Source: an uncultured Adlercreutzia sp. (GTDB lineage Bacteria; Actinomycetota; Coriobacteriia; Coriobacteriales; Eggerthellaceae). Taken from it: a stretch of DNA of 36,823 bases. Positions 22,809-32,159 of the stretch are shown here, piece after piece. The position numbers were made by a program, and so were the translations under genes. The stretch spans positions 1 through 36,823 of the forward strand of contig CABSMC010000018.1 in assembly GCA_902478715.1 (NCBI GenBank). The letters run 5' to 3'. The notes beneath the pieces are model-generated. The model saw nothing but the letters and a program-made list of their open reading frames with translations. It was not told the origin of the DNA and searched no databases. The stretch's first letter is position 1. Each line of letters begins with the position of its first letter.

Positions 22809-23480
22809 ATGAAACCAATGGATATGGCTGAAGCGCTGTTTGGCAGCGATGATGATGCAACGGGGAAGCCCGAGGGGTCGGTGGATACCTCGGCGATGGC
22901 TGCCATCGCGGCCCATCTGGCTCGCGAGGATGCTGGTTCTGCGCCGGTCGCCCCTGCCCCTGCCCCCGCGGCTGCCCCGGCCGGGCGCGACGAGGGCGAG
23001 ACCCGCGCCGGCGGCGTCACCTTGCTCGGCAACCAGCACACCCGGTACCCGACCGACTACGATCCGTCGGTGCTGGAGACCTTCGAGAACAAGCACCCGG
23101 GAAACGACTACTTCGTGAAGTTCAACTGCCCTGAGTTCACGAGCCTGTGCCCCATCACCGGCCAGCCGGACTTCGCCACCATCTACATCTCCTACGTGCC
23201 CGATGTGCGCATGGTGGAGAGCAAGTCGCTCAAGCTGTACCTGTTCAGCTTCCGCAACCACGGCGACTTCCACGAGGACTGCATGAACATCATCATGAAG
23301 GACCTCATCGCGCTCATGGATCCGAAGTACATCGAGGTCTGGGGCAAGTTCACCCCGCGCGGTGGCATCTCCATCGACCCATACTGCAACTATGGACGCC
23401 CCGGCACCCGCTGGGAGGAAGTGGCCTGGACGCGCCTGTCCCAGCACGACCTATACCCCGAGAAAGTGGACAACCGCTAG
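22809..23480 (+). CDS. queF: preQ0 reductase (NADPH-dependent 7-cyano-7-deazaguanine reductase)
   Basis: Reduces preQ0 to preQ1 before insertion into tRNA. 223 residues. The catalytic Cys114 is in FTSLCPITGQPDF with Asp121, ESKSLKLYLFSFRNHGDFHEDC is the NADPH/substrate signature, and RGGISIDP lies near the end. The core (about 70-223) matches single-module QueF of about 150-165 residues. The first 65 residues are an unusual Ala/Pro-rich extension. ATG 22809 has AGAGGAG upstream. The gene is separated from queDEC by a family B repeat but completes the pathway to preQ1. Confidence 0.94.
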   Translation: MKPMDMAEALFGSDDDATGKPEGSVDTSAMAAIAAHLAREDAGSAPVAPAPAPAAAPAGRDEGETRAGGVTLLGNQHTRYPTDYDPSVLETFENKHPGNDYFVKFNCPEFTSLCPITGQPDFATIYISYVPDVRMVESKSLKLYLFSFRNHGDFHEDCMNIIMKDLIALMDPKYIEVWGKFTPRGGISIDPYCNYGRPGTRWEEVAWTRLSQHDLYPEKVDNR

Positions 23481-23651
23481 GCGCTGTGCGACTCGCTGCC
23501 GAGCGTCGATTGACGGCTTGCGATGAGCTGCCCGGGCGGTGCCGTGGGAAATTGCCGCGCCGCCGTCGTGCTGCGGTGACAGAATGCGAGCTTTATGCGA
23601 AAATACCTTCCGAACTACGAAGAAGAACGCACGTAAGGTAGCTAGCACATT

Positions 23652-26600
23652 ATGACCGCCCAATTCAGCATCCGGGAGGCCGATCCGCAGATCGTCGCGC
23701 GTCTGGCGCACGACCTCGGTCTGCCCCGCTTCATCGCGACGACCCTCGTGGCCCGCGGCATCACCACGGTGCGGGCCGCCAAGCGCTTCTTGAGTCCCTC
23801 GCTCGACCGCGACTGGCGCAATCCCTTGGAGATCCCAGGGCTGGCGGAGGTGGCCGACGGGCTCATCAACGCCATCCGCGAGAAGAAGCGCATCGTCGTG
23901 TTCGGCGACTTCGATTTGGACGGCATCTCCGCTACCACCGTGCTCACCCGGGGCCTGCGGGCGCTCGGCGCCTGCGCCTTCCCCTTCATCCCGCGGCGCT
24001 TCGAGGAGGGCTACGGCATCACCGCTGCCGCCTTCGAGCGCGCCCGGGCCTTAGAGCCCGACGTCATCGTCACCGTGGACTGCGGCATCGCCTGCAAAAA
24101 CGAGGTGGCCGACATTCTGAAGGCGGGGGTGGAAGTCTACATCACCGATCACCACGAGGCCGCCGATCTCGTGCCCGAGGGCGTTCCCGTGGCTGACCCG
24201 AAGATGGGCGAGGACTGCCCCAGTGCCATCCTCGCCGGCGTGGGCGTGGCCTTGAAGCTCGTGCAGGTGCTCGGCAGCCGCCTGGGGTTTCCGCACCTGT
24301 GGCGCAGCTACACCGATTTCGCCACCTTGGGTACCGTGGCCGACCTCATGCCCATGCGCGACGAGAACCGGGCGCTCGTGGCCGACGGCCTTGCCCGCAT
24401 GAACGCGAACCCGCGCCCTTGCATCGCCGCGCTTTTAGCCACCACGGGCCAGGCCGGCAAGCCGCTCTCGGCCACGAACCTGTCGTTCTCCCTCATCCCG
24501 CGCCTGAACGCCGCCGGGCGCATGGGCAACGCCGATCTGGCGCTCGACCTGCTCATGTGCGACAACTACGGCGAGTGCTGCGCCATGGCCGAGGCCCTGG
24601 AGGACGTGAACAACCAGCGTCGCGCCATCGAGGCGGAGCTGTCGGATATCGCGAAGGAGCAGGCTGGCAGGATCTACCACGGCCAGCGGGCGCTCGTGGT
24701 GGCCGGCGAGGGCTGGCACGAGGGCGTGAAGGGCATCGTGGCGTCGCGGCTCGTGAACACCTACGGGGTGCCGGCGCTGCTGTTCACCATCGACGGCGAC
24801 GAGGCCCGCGGCTCCGGGCGCTCGGTCGGCAATGTGAATCTCTTCGAGGCGGTGGAATCCATCTCGTACCTCACGAAGCGCTTCGGCGGCCACGGGGCGG
24901 CGGTGGGAGTGACCATTCCCACCAAGAACCTGAAGGCCTTCGCCCAGCGCCTCGACGCCTACATGCAGAAGCTGCCGGAGTCGGCTTTCCATCCGCTGAC
25001 CGAGGTGGACGCGCTCGTGAGCCTGGACGAGCTGACGCTCGAATCCGTGGCGCTGGTCGAGCGGCTCGCCCCCTTCGGCCAGGAGAACCCCCAGCCCACC
25101 TTCCTCGCGCGGAACGTGACGCTCGTGAACACCCGGGCGGTGGGCCAGACCAAAGACCACTTCGCCTGCACGCTCACCAACGGGCGCGCATCGGTGGCCG
25201 GCATCATGTTCCACTGCGCCGCCATCGACGCGCTGCTCGTGAACGACGCGGTGGTGGACGCCGCCTTCACGGTGCAGATCGACGAATGGCGCGGCCGTCG
25301 CTCGGTGAAGGCCATGCTGGAAACCGTGGCTCCGGCGCGCAGCTGCTGCGCTTTGGAGGCCTGTCTCGATCCGGACGCCGTGTCGTTCACCGCCGATCTG
25401 TTCGCCGAGGCGGAAGGGGAACCCGATCTTGCGGCCGCCGACGAGGCGCCCGAGCCGGCGCTGCCCGATCTGGCACCCCGCCGCGCCCAGTGGGAGGAGA
25501 CGGCCCGCCGCGACCCGGACGGCCTGGAGGCGGCCATTGTGAAGGCCATCATCGGCGACCGCCCGCTGCATCCGGCCCAGCGAGAGATTCTCGATCGGCT
25601 GCGGGCGGGGAAGTCCACCTTCGCCGTCATGGCCACGGGCCGTGGCAAGTCGCTGTGCTTCCAAACCTATGCCGCCTTCCGCGCGCTGACCGACCATGCC
25701 GCGAGCCTGTTCATCTACCCCTTGCGGGCACTCATCGCCGACCAGGTGTTCCATCTGCGGGCGAGCCTCGAGCGCTTCGGTATCGCGAGCGCCGTCATTA
25801 CCGGCGAGTCGACGCCCGAGGAGCGCGCGGCGGTGTACGCGGGGTTGGCCGACGGGAGCCTCGATATCGTGCTCACCACGCCGGAGTACCTCATGTTCCA
25901 CACCGACGAGCTGGCGGCCTCGGGGCGCGTCGGGTTTGTCGTCGTGGACGAAGCGCACCACATCGGCCAGGCCAAGGCCGGCCAGCGCGTGGCCTACACC
26001 CAGCTCGACCGGGCGCTGACCCGGCTCGGAGATCCCGTGGTGCTCGCGGTGACCGCCACGGCCAACGACGCCGTGGCCGACGACATCGATGCGGTACTGC
26101 CCATTCAGGACTCGGTCATCGACGAGACGGCTCGCGACAACCTGTACCTGGACGACCAGCGAAACATCCCGCACCGCGACGACTATTTGGCCTCCCTGGT
26201 GGCCACGGGCGAGAAGACCGTCATCTATGTGAACTCCCGCGAGCATTCCGTGGCGCTCGCGCGCATGCTGCGCCGGCGGGTGCCGCAGCTCGCCTGCATG
26301 ATCGGCTTCTACAACGCGGGGCTCTCCCGCGACGAGCGCAAGCGCATCGAAGAGCTGTTCCGTCGCGACGACTTGAAGGTGCTCGTGGCCACCTCGGCCT
26401 TCGGGGAAGGAGTCGATATTCCCAACATCCGGCACGTGGTGCTATACCATCTGCCTTTCAGCGACGTGGAGTTCAACCAGATGAGCGGCCGGGCCGGGCG
26501 CGATGGGAAGCCGGCGTGGGTGCATCTGCTCTACGGGCGCGGGGACGCCTCCATCAACGAGCGCATCTTGGCCGACGCCACGCCGGACCACGATGTGATG

Positions 26601-26993
26601 GCCCAGGTGTACCGCAAGCTGCGCTCGCTGCAGCGCAACACCCCCGACGACTACTTCTGCGTGGCCGACGCCGATCTAGCCGAGGCCGCTTCCGATGCCT
26701 TCCGCGCCGTGAGCCCCACCTCCGCCGCCTGCGGTCTGGCCGTGTTCCGCGAGCTCGGGCTCATCGAGACGCGCACCGTCTACGAGGGCGGCCGTCCGCG
26801 GCTGTGGGTGCGGGTGCGCGAGGGGGCGTCGAAGGTGGAGCTGACCGATTCGGTGCGCTACCGCGAGGGCATCGACGAGCGCACGCTGTTCGGCGGCTTC
26901 TGCCGATGGGCGCTGGGCACCGACGGGCCGACGCTCACGGTGCGCCTTTCCCATCCCATCGTGCCGAAAAACCGGCCGGGCCAGGGGCATTAA
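23652..26993 (+). CDS. recJ: RecJ single-strand exonuclease fused to a RecQ-like DEAH helicase
   Basis: 1113 residues. The N-terminal RecJ half (about 1-590) has GDFDLDG (Asp86, Asp88, Asp90), VDCGI, the DHH motif (166-168) and the DHHA1 glycine-rich FGGHGAA, followed by an OB-type domain. The C-terminal superfamily-2 helicase (about 615-1000) has Walker A ATGRGKS (661-667), DEAH (766-769), TATAND and motif VI QMSGRAGR (from Gln943). The zinc and HRDC domains of classical RecQ are not seen. The last about 100 residues, with LAVFRELGLIE...KVELTDSVRYREG, look like the end of firmicute RecJ C-terminal domains. This suggests 5'-3' ssDNA resection coupled to unwinding in one polypeptide. No clear ribosome-binding site (AAGGTAG) precedes the ATG. 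Confidence 0.92.
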   Translation: MTAQFSIREADPQIVARLAHDLGLPRFIATTLVARGITTVRAAKRFLSPSLDRDWRNPLEIPGLAEVADGLINAIREKKRIVVFGDFDLDGISATTVLTRGLRALGACAFPFIPRRFEEGYGITAAAFERARALEPDVIVTVDCGIACKNEVADILKAGVEVYITDHHEAADLVPEGVPVADPKMGEDCPSAILAGVGVALKLVQVLGSRLGFPHLWRSYTDFATLGTVADLMPMRDENRALVADGLARMNANPRPCIAALLATTGQAGKPLSATNLSFSLIPRLNAAGRMGNADLALDLLMCDNYGECCAMAEALEDVNNQRRAIEAELSDIAKEQAGRIYHGQRALVVAGEGWHEGVKGIVASRLVNTYGVPALLFTIDGDEARGSGRSVGNVNLFEAVESISYLTKRFGGHGAAVGVTIPTKNLKAFAQRLDAYMQKLPESAFHPLTEVDALVSLDELTLESVALVERLAPFGQENPQPTFLARNVTLVNTRAVGQTKDHFACTLTNGRASVAGIMFHCAAIDALLVNDAVVDAAFTVQIDEWRGRRSVKAMLETVAPARSCCALEACLDPDAVSFTADLFAEAEGEPDLAAADEAPEPALPDLAPRRAQWEETARRDPDGLEAAIVKAIIGDRPLHPAQREILDRLRAGKSTFAVMATGRGKSLCFQTYAAFRALTDHAASLFIYPLRALIADQVFHLRASLERFGIASAVITGESTPEERAAVYAGLADGSLDIVLTTPEYLMFHTDELAASGRVGFVVVDEAHHIGQAKAGQRVAYTQLDRALTRLGDPVVLAVTATANDAVADDIDAVLPIQDSVIDETARDNLYLDDQRNIPHRDDYLASLVATGEKTVIYVNSREHSVALARMLRRRVPQLACMIGFYNAGLSRDERKRIEELFRRDDLKVLVATSAFGEGVDIPNIRHVVLYHLPFSDVEFNQMSGRAGRDGKPAWVHLLYGRGDASINERILADATPDHDVMAQVYRKLRSLQRNTPDDYFCVADADLAEAASDAFRAVSPTSAACGLAVFRELGLIETRTVYEGGRPRLWVRVREGASKVELTDSVRYREGIDERTLFGGFCRWALGTDGPTLTVRLSHPIVPKNRPGQGH

Positions 26994-27042
26994 CCAGTAA
27001 CGATCCGCGGATGCGTCCGCGTTAAGGAGAAGGGAGGCGCCC

Positions 27043-29427
27043 GTGAGCGTCGAGAGAGACGATTCCGTCCGCGCCGCGGCCGATGCCGTCAGCGCCGGGA
27101 AGGCCACCAAGGAGACGGTGGACGCGCTTTTGGGCCGTCCGCATCCCACGGCCGATTCGGCCATCGAGCGCGGGCCCGCCACGCCCGAGGACCGCTTCGC
27201 CGAACTCGCGCGCCTGACGAGCGCGTACATGGACGCGCCGGAGGAGGCCATGCTGCGCCGTGCCTTCGAGTTTGCCCGCGCCGCTCACGCGGGCCAGTGC
27301 CGCAAGTCCGGCGAGCCGTTCATCATCCATCCCATCGAGGTGGGCATCATCCTGGCCGATCTGCGCATGGACGCCGAGACCATCACGGCGGCGCTGCTCC
27401 ACGACACCGTGGAGGACACGAAGGTGACCGCCGAGGAGGTGGAGCGCACCTTCAACCCGCAGGTGCGGGCGCTGGTGGAAGGCGTCACCAAGATCACCCG
27501 CATCGAGGTGGAATCCCTCACCGACGAGCAGGCGGCCACGATCCGCAAGATGTTCGTGGCCATGTCCAAGGACATCCGCGTCATCGTCATCAAGCTGGCC
27601 GACCGCCTGCACAACATGCGCACACTGGCGGCCCTGCGCGAGGACCGGCGCATCTTCAAGTCCCGCGAGACGCTGGAGATTTACGCCCCCATCGCCCATC
27701 GCCTCGGCATCAATTCCATCAAGTGGGAGCTGGAGGATCTCTCCTTCTTCTACCTGGAGCCCAACAAGTACAAGCAGGTCTCCCGCATGGTGACCGAGTC
27801 CCGCGCCGAGCGCGAGAAGTACCTGGCCGACGTCATCGCCGTGCTCCACGAGGAGATGGGGAAGGTGGGGATTTCGGCCCAGATCATGGGGCGTCCGAAG
27901 CATCTGTACTCCATCTACCAGAAGATGACGAAGAAGGGCAAAGGCTTCTCGGAGATTTATGACCTCATCGCCGTGCGCATCATCACCAGCTCGGTGAAGG
28001 ACTGCTACTCGGCCCTGGGCGCTGTGCACACCTTGTGGCACCCCATGCCCGGCCGCTTCAAAGACTACATCGCCATGCCGAAGTTCAACATGTACCAGTC
28101 GCTGCACACGACGGTCATGGGGCCGGCCGGGCGCCCCCTGGAGGTGCAGATCCGCACCGAGGAGATGCACCGCAACTCCGAGTACGGCGTGGCGGCCCAC
28201 TGGCGCTACAAGGAGACCGGCGCCTCGCGCCCCGGCGCCGCCGACAACCTGGACGCCCAGCTGGCGTGGCTGCGCCAGATGGTGGACTGGCAGGACGAGA
28301 CCGAGGACTCCCGCGAGTTCTTGAAGTCGCTTAAGATGGACCTCGACGACACGGAGGTCTTCGTGTTCACGCCCAAGGGCGAGGTCATGAGCCTGCGCGC
28401 CGGCTCCACGCCGGTGGACTTCGCCTACGCCATCCATACCGAGGTGGGCAACCACTGCGTGGGCGCCAAGGTGAACGGCTCCATCGTCCCTCTGTCCTAC
28501 CAGCTGCAGGTGGGCGACCGCGTGGAGGTGCTCACCCAGAAGAGCGCGAGCCCCTCCCGCGACTGGCTGAACATCGTGAAGACGCCCTCGGCCCGCAGCA
28601 AGATCCGTTCCTACTTCTCGAAGATCACCCGCTCCGATGACATGCAGATGGGCCGCGACATGCTCGTGCGCGAGATGCGCAAGCACGGACTGGGCCTGTC
28701 GAGCGCCCAGTCGATGCGGGCGCTGAAGCTGGTGGCCGAGGCGCTCGGCTTCAAAGACCCCGACGAGATGTACGTGCACATCGGCACGGGCAAGGAGAAG
28801 GCCCAGCACGTCACGAACCGCCTGCTGAAGATCCTGGTGGACAAGGGCAACGAAGAGGCGGAGAAGCCCACGGTGGGCACGTCGGCCTCCTCCACGGGCA
28901 TCATGGCTCCCATGCTCACGTCCGTGAAGCGCCCGAAGAAGCACGAGACCCATTCGTCCCAGGGCATCGTGGTGAAGGGTGTCGACGACGTGCTCGTGCG
29001 CCTGTCGCGCTGCTGCAACCCCGTGCCCGGCGACGATATCTTGGGTTTCGTGACTCGCGGTCGCGGCGTGTCGGTGCACCGGGCCGACTGCCCCAACGCG
29101 CTCGATTTGAAGCGCCATCCCGAGCGCATCATCGAGGTGGAATGGGAGGGCACGCCCACGGCGGCCACCTACCAGGTGGAGATCTACATCGAGGCGCTCG
29201 ATCGCATGAACCTGCTTCTGGACGTGACGCGCGTCATTTCCGAGATGGGCGCCAACGTGCTGTCCTGCAATACCACCACTCACCGCGACGGCATGGTGGA
29301 GATGCGCTTCCTCTTCCAGCTGTCCGACTTGGCGGTTATCGAGCGCATGACAAAGCGCCTGTCCGCCATCGACGGCGTCTTCGATGCCCGTAGAATGATG
29401 CCCCAGGGATCAAGCAAGAAAGGTTGA
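27043..29427 (+). CDS. rel: bifunctional (p)ppGpp synthetase/hydrolase
   Basis: Stringent-response enzyme. 794 residues with the full long-RSH domain order: HD hydrolase (about 65-220; HP at 96-97, LLHDTVEDT with His120-Asp121), synthetase (about 275-400; GRPKHLYSIYQKM, GRFKDYIAMPKFNMYQSLHT), TGS (about 440-500; DTEVFVFTPKGEVMSLRAGSTPVDFAYAIH), a zinc-finger/conserved-Cys segment (RCCNPVPGDDI) and a C-terminal ACT domain. The intact HD residues indicate that hydrolysis is retained. GTG 27043 has GGGAGG and AAGGAG upstream. A small hairpin (27006-27021) lies before the ribosome-binding site. It starts 49 bp after recJ. Confidence 0.95.
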   Translation: MSVERDDSVRAAADAVSAGKATKETVDALLGRPHPTADSAIERGPATPEDRFAELARLTSAYMDAPEEAMLRRAFEFARAAHAGQCRKSGEPFIIHPIEVGIILADLRMDAETITAALLHDTVEDTKVTAEEVERTFNPQVRALVEGVTKITRIEVESLTDEQAATIRKMFVAMSKDIRVIVIKLADRLHNMRTLAALREDRRIFKSRETLEIYAPIAHRLGINSIKWELEDLSFFYLEPNKYKQVSRMVTESRAEREKYLADVIAVLHEEMGKVGISAQIMGRPKHLYSIYQKMTKKGKGFSEIYDLIAVRIITSSVKDCYSALGAVHTLWHPMPGRFKDYIAMPKFNMYQSLHTTVMGPAGRPLEVQIRTEEMHRNSEYGVAAHWRYKETGASRPGAADNLDAQLAWLRQMVDWQDETEDSREFLKSLKMDLDDTEVFVFTPKGEVMSLRAGSTPVDFAYAIHTEVGNHCVGAKVNGSIVPLSYQLQVGDRVEVLTQKSASPSRDWLNIVKTPSARSKIRSYFSKITRSDDMQMGRDMLVREMRKHGLGLSSAQSMRALKLVAEALGFKDPDEMYVHIGTGKEKAQHVTNRLLKILVDKGNEEAEKPTVGTSASSTGIMAPMLTSVKRPKKHETHSSQGIVVKGVDDVLVRLSRCCNPVPGDDILGFVTRGRGVSVHRADCPNALDLKRHPERIIEVEWEGTPTAATYQVEIYIEALDRMNLLLDVTRVISEMGANVLSCNTTTHRDGMVEMRFLFQLSDLAVIERMTKRLSAIDGVFDARRMMPQGSSKKG

Positions 29428-29432
29428 GATGT

Positions 29433-29566
29433 GGGGGCGCCGGTTGCCCTGACCGAGCGAGTTCCGCAGATGGTATCGAAGGCGCAATGGAAAAGGGAGA
29501 AGTAAGCCCGGATGCCTTCGATACCAGCGAGGACTGTCTGAGCGAATCAGGGCATCCGGCGCCCCC
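29433..29566 (+). repeat. structured repeat, family B copy 2
   Basis: The outer stem is 29433-29452 with 29547-29566 (19 of 20 paired). Inside are the conserved strand GCGAGTTCCG (29457-29466), a 12-bp perfect inner stem GGTATCGAAGGC/GCCTTCGATACC (29472-29483 with 29514-29525) and the conserved strand GCGAGGACTGTCTGAGCGA (29527-29545). It has the same orientation and layout as copy 1 (22659-22775). It occupies the 180 bp between rel and the hydrolase gene. Confidence 0.85.
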
Positions 29567-29607
29567 TCCCGGTTGCTTTCAGCAGTGTATTCAAGAAAGG
29601 TTGAGCT

Positions 29608-30282
29608 ATGGCGACGGATTTGTATGAGATCAGCGGATTGTGCGTCGATGTCGAGTATATGGTCATGGGCGTACTTGCCAACAACGTGTACATCGTATCC
29701 GACAGCGAGGGCGCCATGGTGGTGGATCCGAGCTGCTCGGCCGACAAGATTCTCGCGGCCCTGGGCGACCGCAAACTGGATGCCATCGTGCTCACCCATT
29801 CCCACTTCGACCATACCGGCGCCGCCGCCGAGCTGCGTAAGGCCACGGGCGCGCCCGTCATCGCTTCGGCCGTAGACGCGCCGCTCATCGAGGAACCCCG
29901 CGACGAGGACCTTTCCACCCGGGGCGTTCCCTGTCCGGTGGATCGCACGGTCTCCCACGGCGATGTCGTGGAAGTGGGGAACATGAAGTGGAAGGTCATC
30001 GCGACACCCGGCCACACTCCCGGCTCCATCTGCTTGTTCGACATACCGCAGTTCGGCAACCATCCCAAGGGGCTGCCGGTGCTCATCTCGGGCGACACGC
30101 TTTTCGCCGGCACCATCGGGCGCACTGATTTCGAGGGCGGTTCCATGGCCGACATGCGCGCCTCCCTGAAGAAGCTCGCGGCGCTGCCCGACGACACGGC
30201 GGTTCTTCCCGGCCACAACAACCTCACCACCATCGGCGCCGAGCGCCGCCGCGTCTTCGCCCTCTACGGCGACCCCGAGTAG
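29608..30282 (+). CDS. metallo-beta-lactamase-fold hydrolase (glyoxalase II-like)
   Basis: 224-residue cytoplasmic hydrolase. Metal ligands are visible: the HxHxDH motif THSHFDH (His64, His66, Asp68, His69), then PGHTPGS, SGDTLF and PGHNN. The general pattern is that of the glyoxalase II/YcbL group, often placed after rel in Gram-positive genomes. The substrate cannot be fixed from sequence. The ATG is preceded by GAAAGGTTGAG. Just past the stop is a T5/A8 stretch without a real hairpin. Confidence 0.9.
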   Translation: MATDLYEISGLCVDVEYMVMGVLANNVYIVSDSEGAMVVDPSCSADKILAALGDRKLDAIVLTHSHFDHTGAAAELRKATGAPVIASAVDAPLIEEPRDEDLSTRGVPCPVDRTVSHGDVVEVGNMKWKVIATPGHTPGSICLFDIPQFGNHPKGLPVLISGDTLFAGTIGRTDFEGGSMADMRASLKKLAALPDDTAVLPGHNNLTTIGAERRRVFALYGDPE

Positions 30283-30392
30283 GAGCTTTTTCAAAAAAAA
30301 CACAGCAGTCTGTCTCATTGACGGCGTGTCATAGGGTAGACTTGGGCCACTGCGCATTTTCTGGGTGCAGCTTATCTGTTGGAAGGAACTCC

Positions 30393-31448
30393 GTGACGAT
30401 CGAGTGGACCTTTTTCCTCTCCGAGCTTATGCAGAACCCCATCCTTCTGGTGGTGACCCTGCTTAATATCGGCGTTATCATCGTGAACGGCGCGACGGAT
30501 GCGCCCAATGCCATCGCCACGGCGGTCTCCACCCGGGCCATGAAGCCTCGGCACGCCATCATCATGGCGGCGGTGTTCAATTTCCTGGGGCTTTTGCTCG
30601 TGTCGCTGGTCTCCACGGCGGTGGCCCATACCATTTTCTCCATGGTGGACTTCGGCGGCAACTCCCATCAGGCCCTGACGGCTCTCATGGCGGCGATGGT
30701 CGCCATTATCGTCTGGGGCGCGGCGGCCTGGTGGTTCGGCATCCCCACCTCCCAGTCCCACTCGCTCATCGCCGGCCTCACGGGGGCTGCCATCGCCGTC
30801 CAGGGCGGTCTCGATGCCATCAACGGGGCCGAGTGGATGAAGGTCATCTACGGCATTTTGCTCTCGACGCTGCTCGGCTTCGGCCTGGGCTGGCTCAACT
30901 ACAAGCTCATCGGGCGGCTGTGCCGGCATGTGAACCGTCAGAAGGCGAACTCGTTCTTCAAGTGGGCGCAGATTTGCTCCGGCGCCGGCGTGGCCTTCAT
31001 GCATGGCGCCCAAGACGGCCAGAAGTTCATGTCCATCTTCATGCTGGCCATCATGATGACCGCCGGCATGGGCATGGATCTTACGGGCGTGGCGATGCCC
31101 ATGTGGCTCATGATCTTCTGCGCCTTCAACATGGGCCTCGGTACGGCCGTGGGCGGCGAGCGCATCATTAAGTCCGTGGGCATGGACATGGTGAAGCTCG
31201 AGGCGTTCCAGGGATTCGCCGCCAGCCTTTCCACGTTCGTGAGCCTTATGCTCGCCACCTTCGGGGGCTTGCCGGTTTCTACGACGCACACCAACACGAC
31301 GGCCATCATGGGCGTGGGGGCCGCGAAGAACCCCAAGTCCGTGAAATGGTCTATCGCCATCGATATGGTGAAGACGTGGGTGCTCACCTTCCCGGGGTGC
31401 GGCATCCTGGGCTTCGCCTGTGCCAAGTTGTTCCTTATGATCCTGTAA
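30393..31448 (+). CDS. pit: PiT-family inorganic phosphate transporter
   Basis: 351-residue membrane protein with about ten helices. The two PiT repeats are seen as GATDAPNAIATAVSTRAM near the N-terminus and HGAQDGQKFMSIFMLA in the second half. Both depart slightly from the usual GANDxxNA form (Thr and Gln in place of Asn), so a different anion is possible. GTG 30393 follows GGAAGGA; an upstream in-frame TTG (30318) lacks a ribosome-binding site. The adjacent DUF47 gene supports a Pit-accessory pair as known from many bacteria. Confidence 0.9.
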   Translation: MTIEWTFFLSELMQNPILLVVTLLNIGVIIVNGATDAPNAIATAVSTRAMKPRHAIIMAAVFNFLGLLLVSLVSTAVAHTIFSMVDFGGNSHQALTALMAAMVAIIVWGAAAWWFGIPTSQSHSLIAGLTGAAIAVQGGLDAINGAEWMKVIYGILLSTLLGFGLGWLNYKLIGRLCRHVNRQKANSFFKWAQICSGAGVAFMHGAQDGQKFMSIFMLAIMMTAGMGMDLTGVAMPMWLMIFCAFNMGLGTAVGGERIIKSVGMDMVKLEAFQGFAASLSTFVSLMLATFGGLPVSTTHTNTTAIMGVGAAKNPKSVKWSIAIDMVKTWVLTFPGCGILGFACAKLFLMIL

Positions 31449-31466
31449 CACGAGAAGGGAAGTCCA

Positions 31467-32096
31467 GTGGCCAAGAAACACAAGTACGATTACTTCGACG
31501 CCTACGAAGAGCTGTCCGATCTGGCCGTGCAAGAGGCGAGCGTCCTTGTGCGCGCCATGGAGAACTTCACCGATGCCGCTGCCCTGCGCGCGGTGCTCGA
31601 TGAGGCCCATGCGCTCGAGCACGCCGGCGACATGATCAACCACGACATCTACAAGCACGTCGGCAACGACTTCATGCCGCCGTTCGATCGCGAGGACATC
31701 GTGGCTTTGGCCGGCGCGCTGGACGAGATTCTGGATGAGATCGAGGACGTGCTGCAGTACTTCTACATGTTCGACATCCATCAGATTCCCGAGGACGCCC
31801 TGCGCTTCGCCACGCTCATCCGCAAGTCGTGCAAGGCCGTGGACGCCGCCATGGAGGATTTCCGCAACTTCAAGAAGTCGAAGAACTTCAAGCAGCTGGT
31901 CATTCAGGTCTCCGACAACGAGGAGGAGGCCGACGCGCTGTACGTGGAGGTCATCCGCAACCTGCACGTGAACCACGCTGACGAGCCCATGCACGTGCTG
32001 AAGTGGTCGCGCCTGTACGCCTTCATGGAGAGCTGCTGCGACGCCTGCGAACACACCGCCGATCTCATGAGCACGATTCTGTTGAAGAATATGTAG
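31467..32096 (+). CDS. DUF47/PhoU-like phosphate-transport accessory protein
   Basis: 209-residue helical protein of the DUF47 (PhoU-like, TIGR00153) family, partner of PiT transporters. Helical pattern and acidic metal-binding motifs such as ALEHAGDMINHDIYKHV, DREDIVALAGALDEILDEIEDV and CDACEHTADLMSTILLKNM fit the family. The GTG at 31467 is preceded by GAAGGGAAG. It lies 18 bp after pit, so it is the same operon and probably modulates Pit activity. Confidence 0.9.
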   Translation: MAKKHKYDYFDAYEELSDLAVQEASVLVRAMENFTDAAALRAVLDEAHALEHAGDMINHDIYKHVGNDFMPPFDREDIVALAGALDEILDEIEDVLQYFYMFDIHQIPEDALRFATLIRKSCKAVDAAMEDFRNFKKSKNFKQLVIQVSDNEEEADALYVEVIRNLHVNHADEPMHVLKWSRLYAFMESCCDACEHTADLMSTILLKNM

Positions 32097-32121
32097 GCTC
32101 AGGATCGGGGGATCGGTACAC

Positions 32122-32150
32122 CTACGTAGGGGCGGCGCTTGCGCCGCCCT
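32122..32150 (+). repeat. REP-like element, family A copy 2
   Basis: CGTAG head, then AGGGGCGGCGC (32128-32138), TT, GCGCCGCCCT (32141-32150). It is downstream of the DUF47 gene and could also act as a transcript end structure for the pit operon. Confidence 0.8.
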
Positions 32151-32159
32151 TTCTGCATT

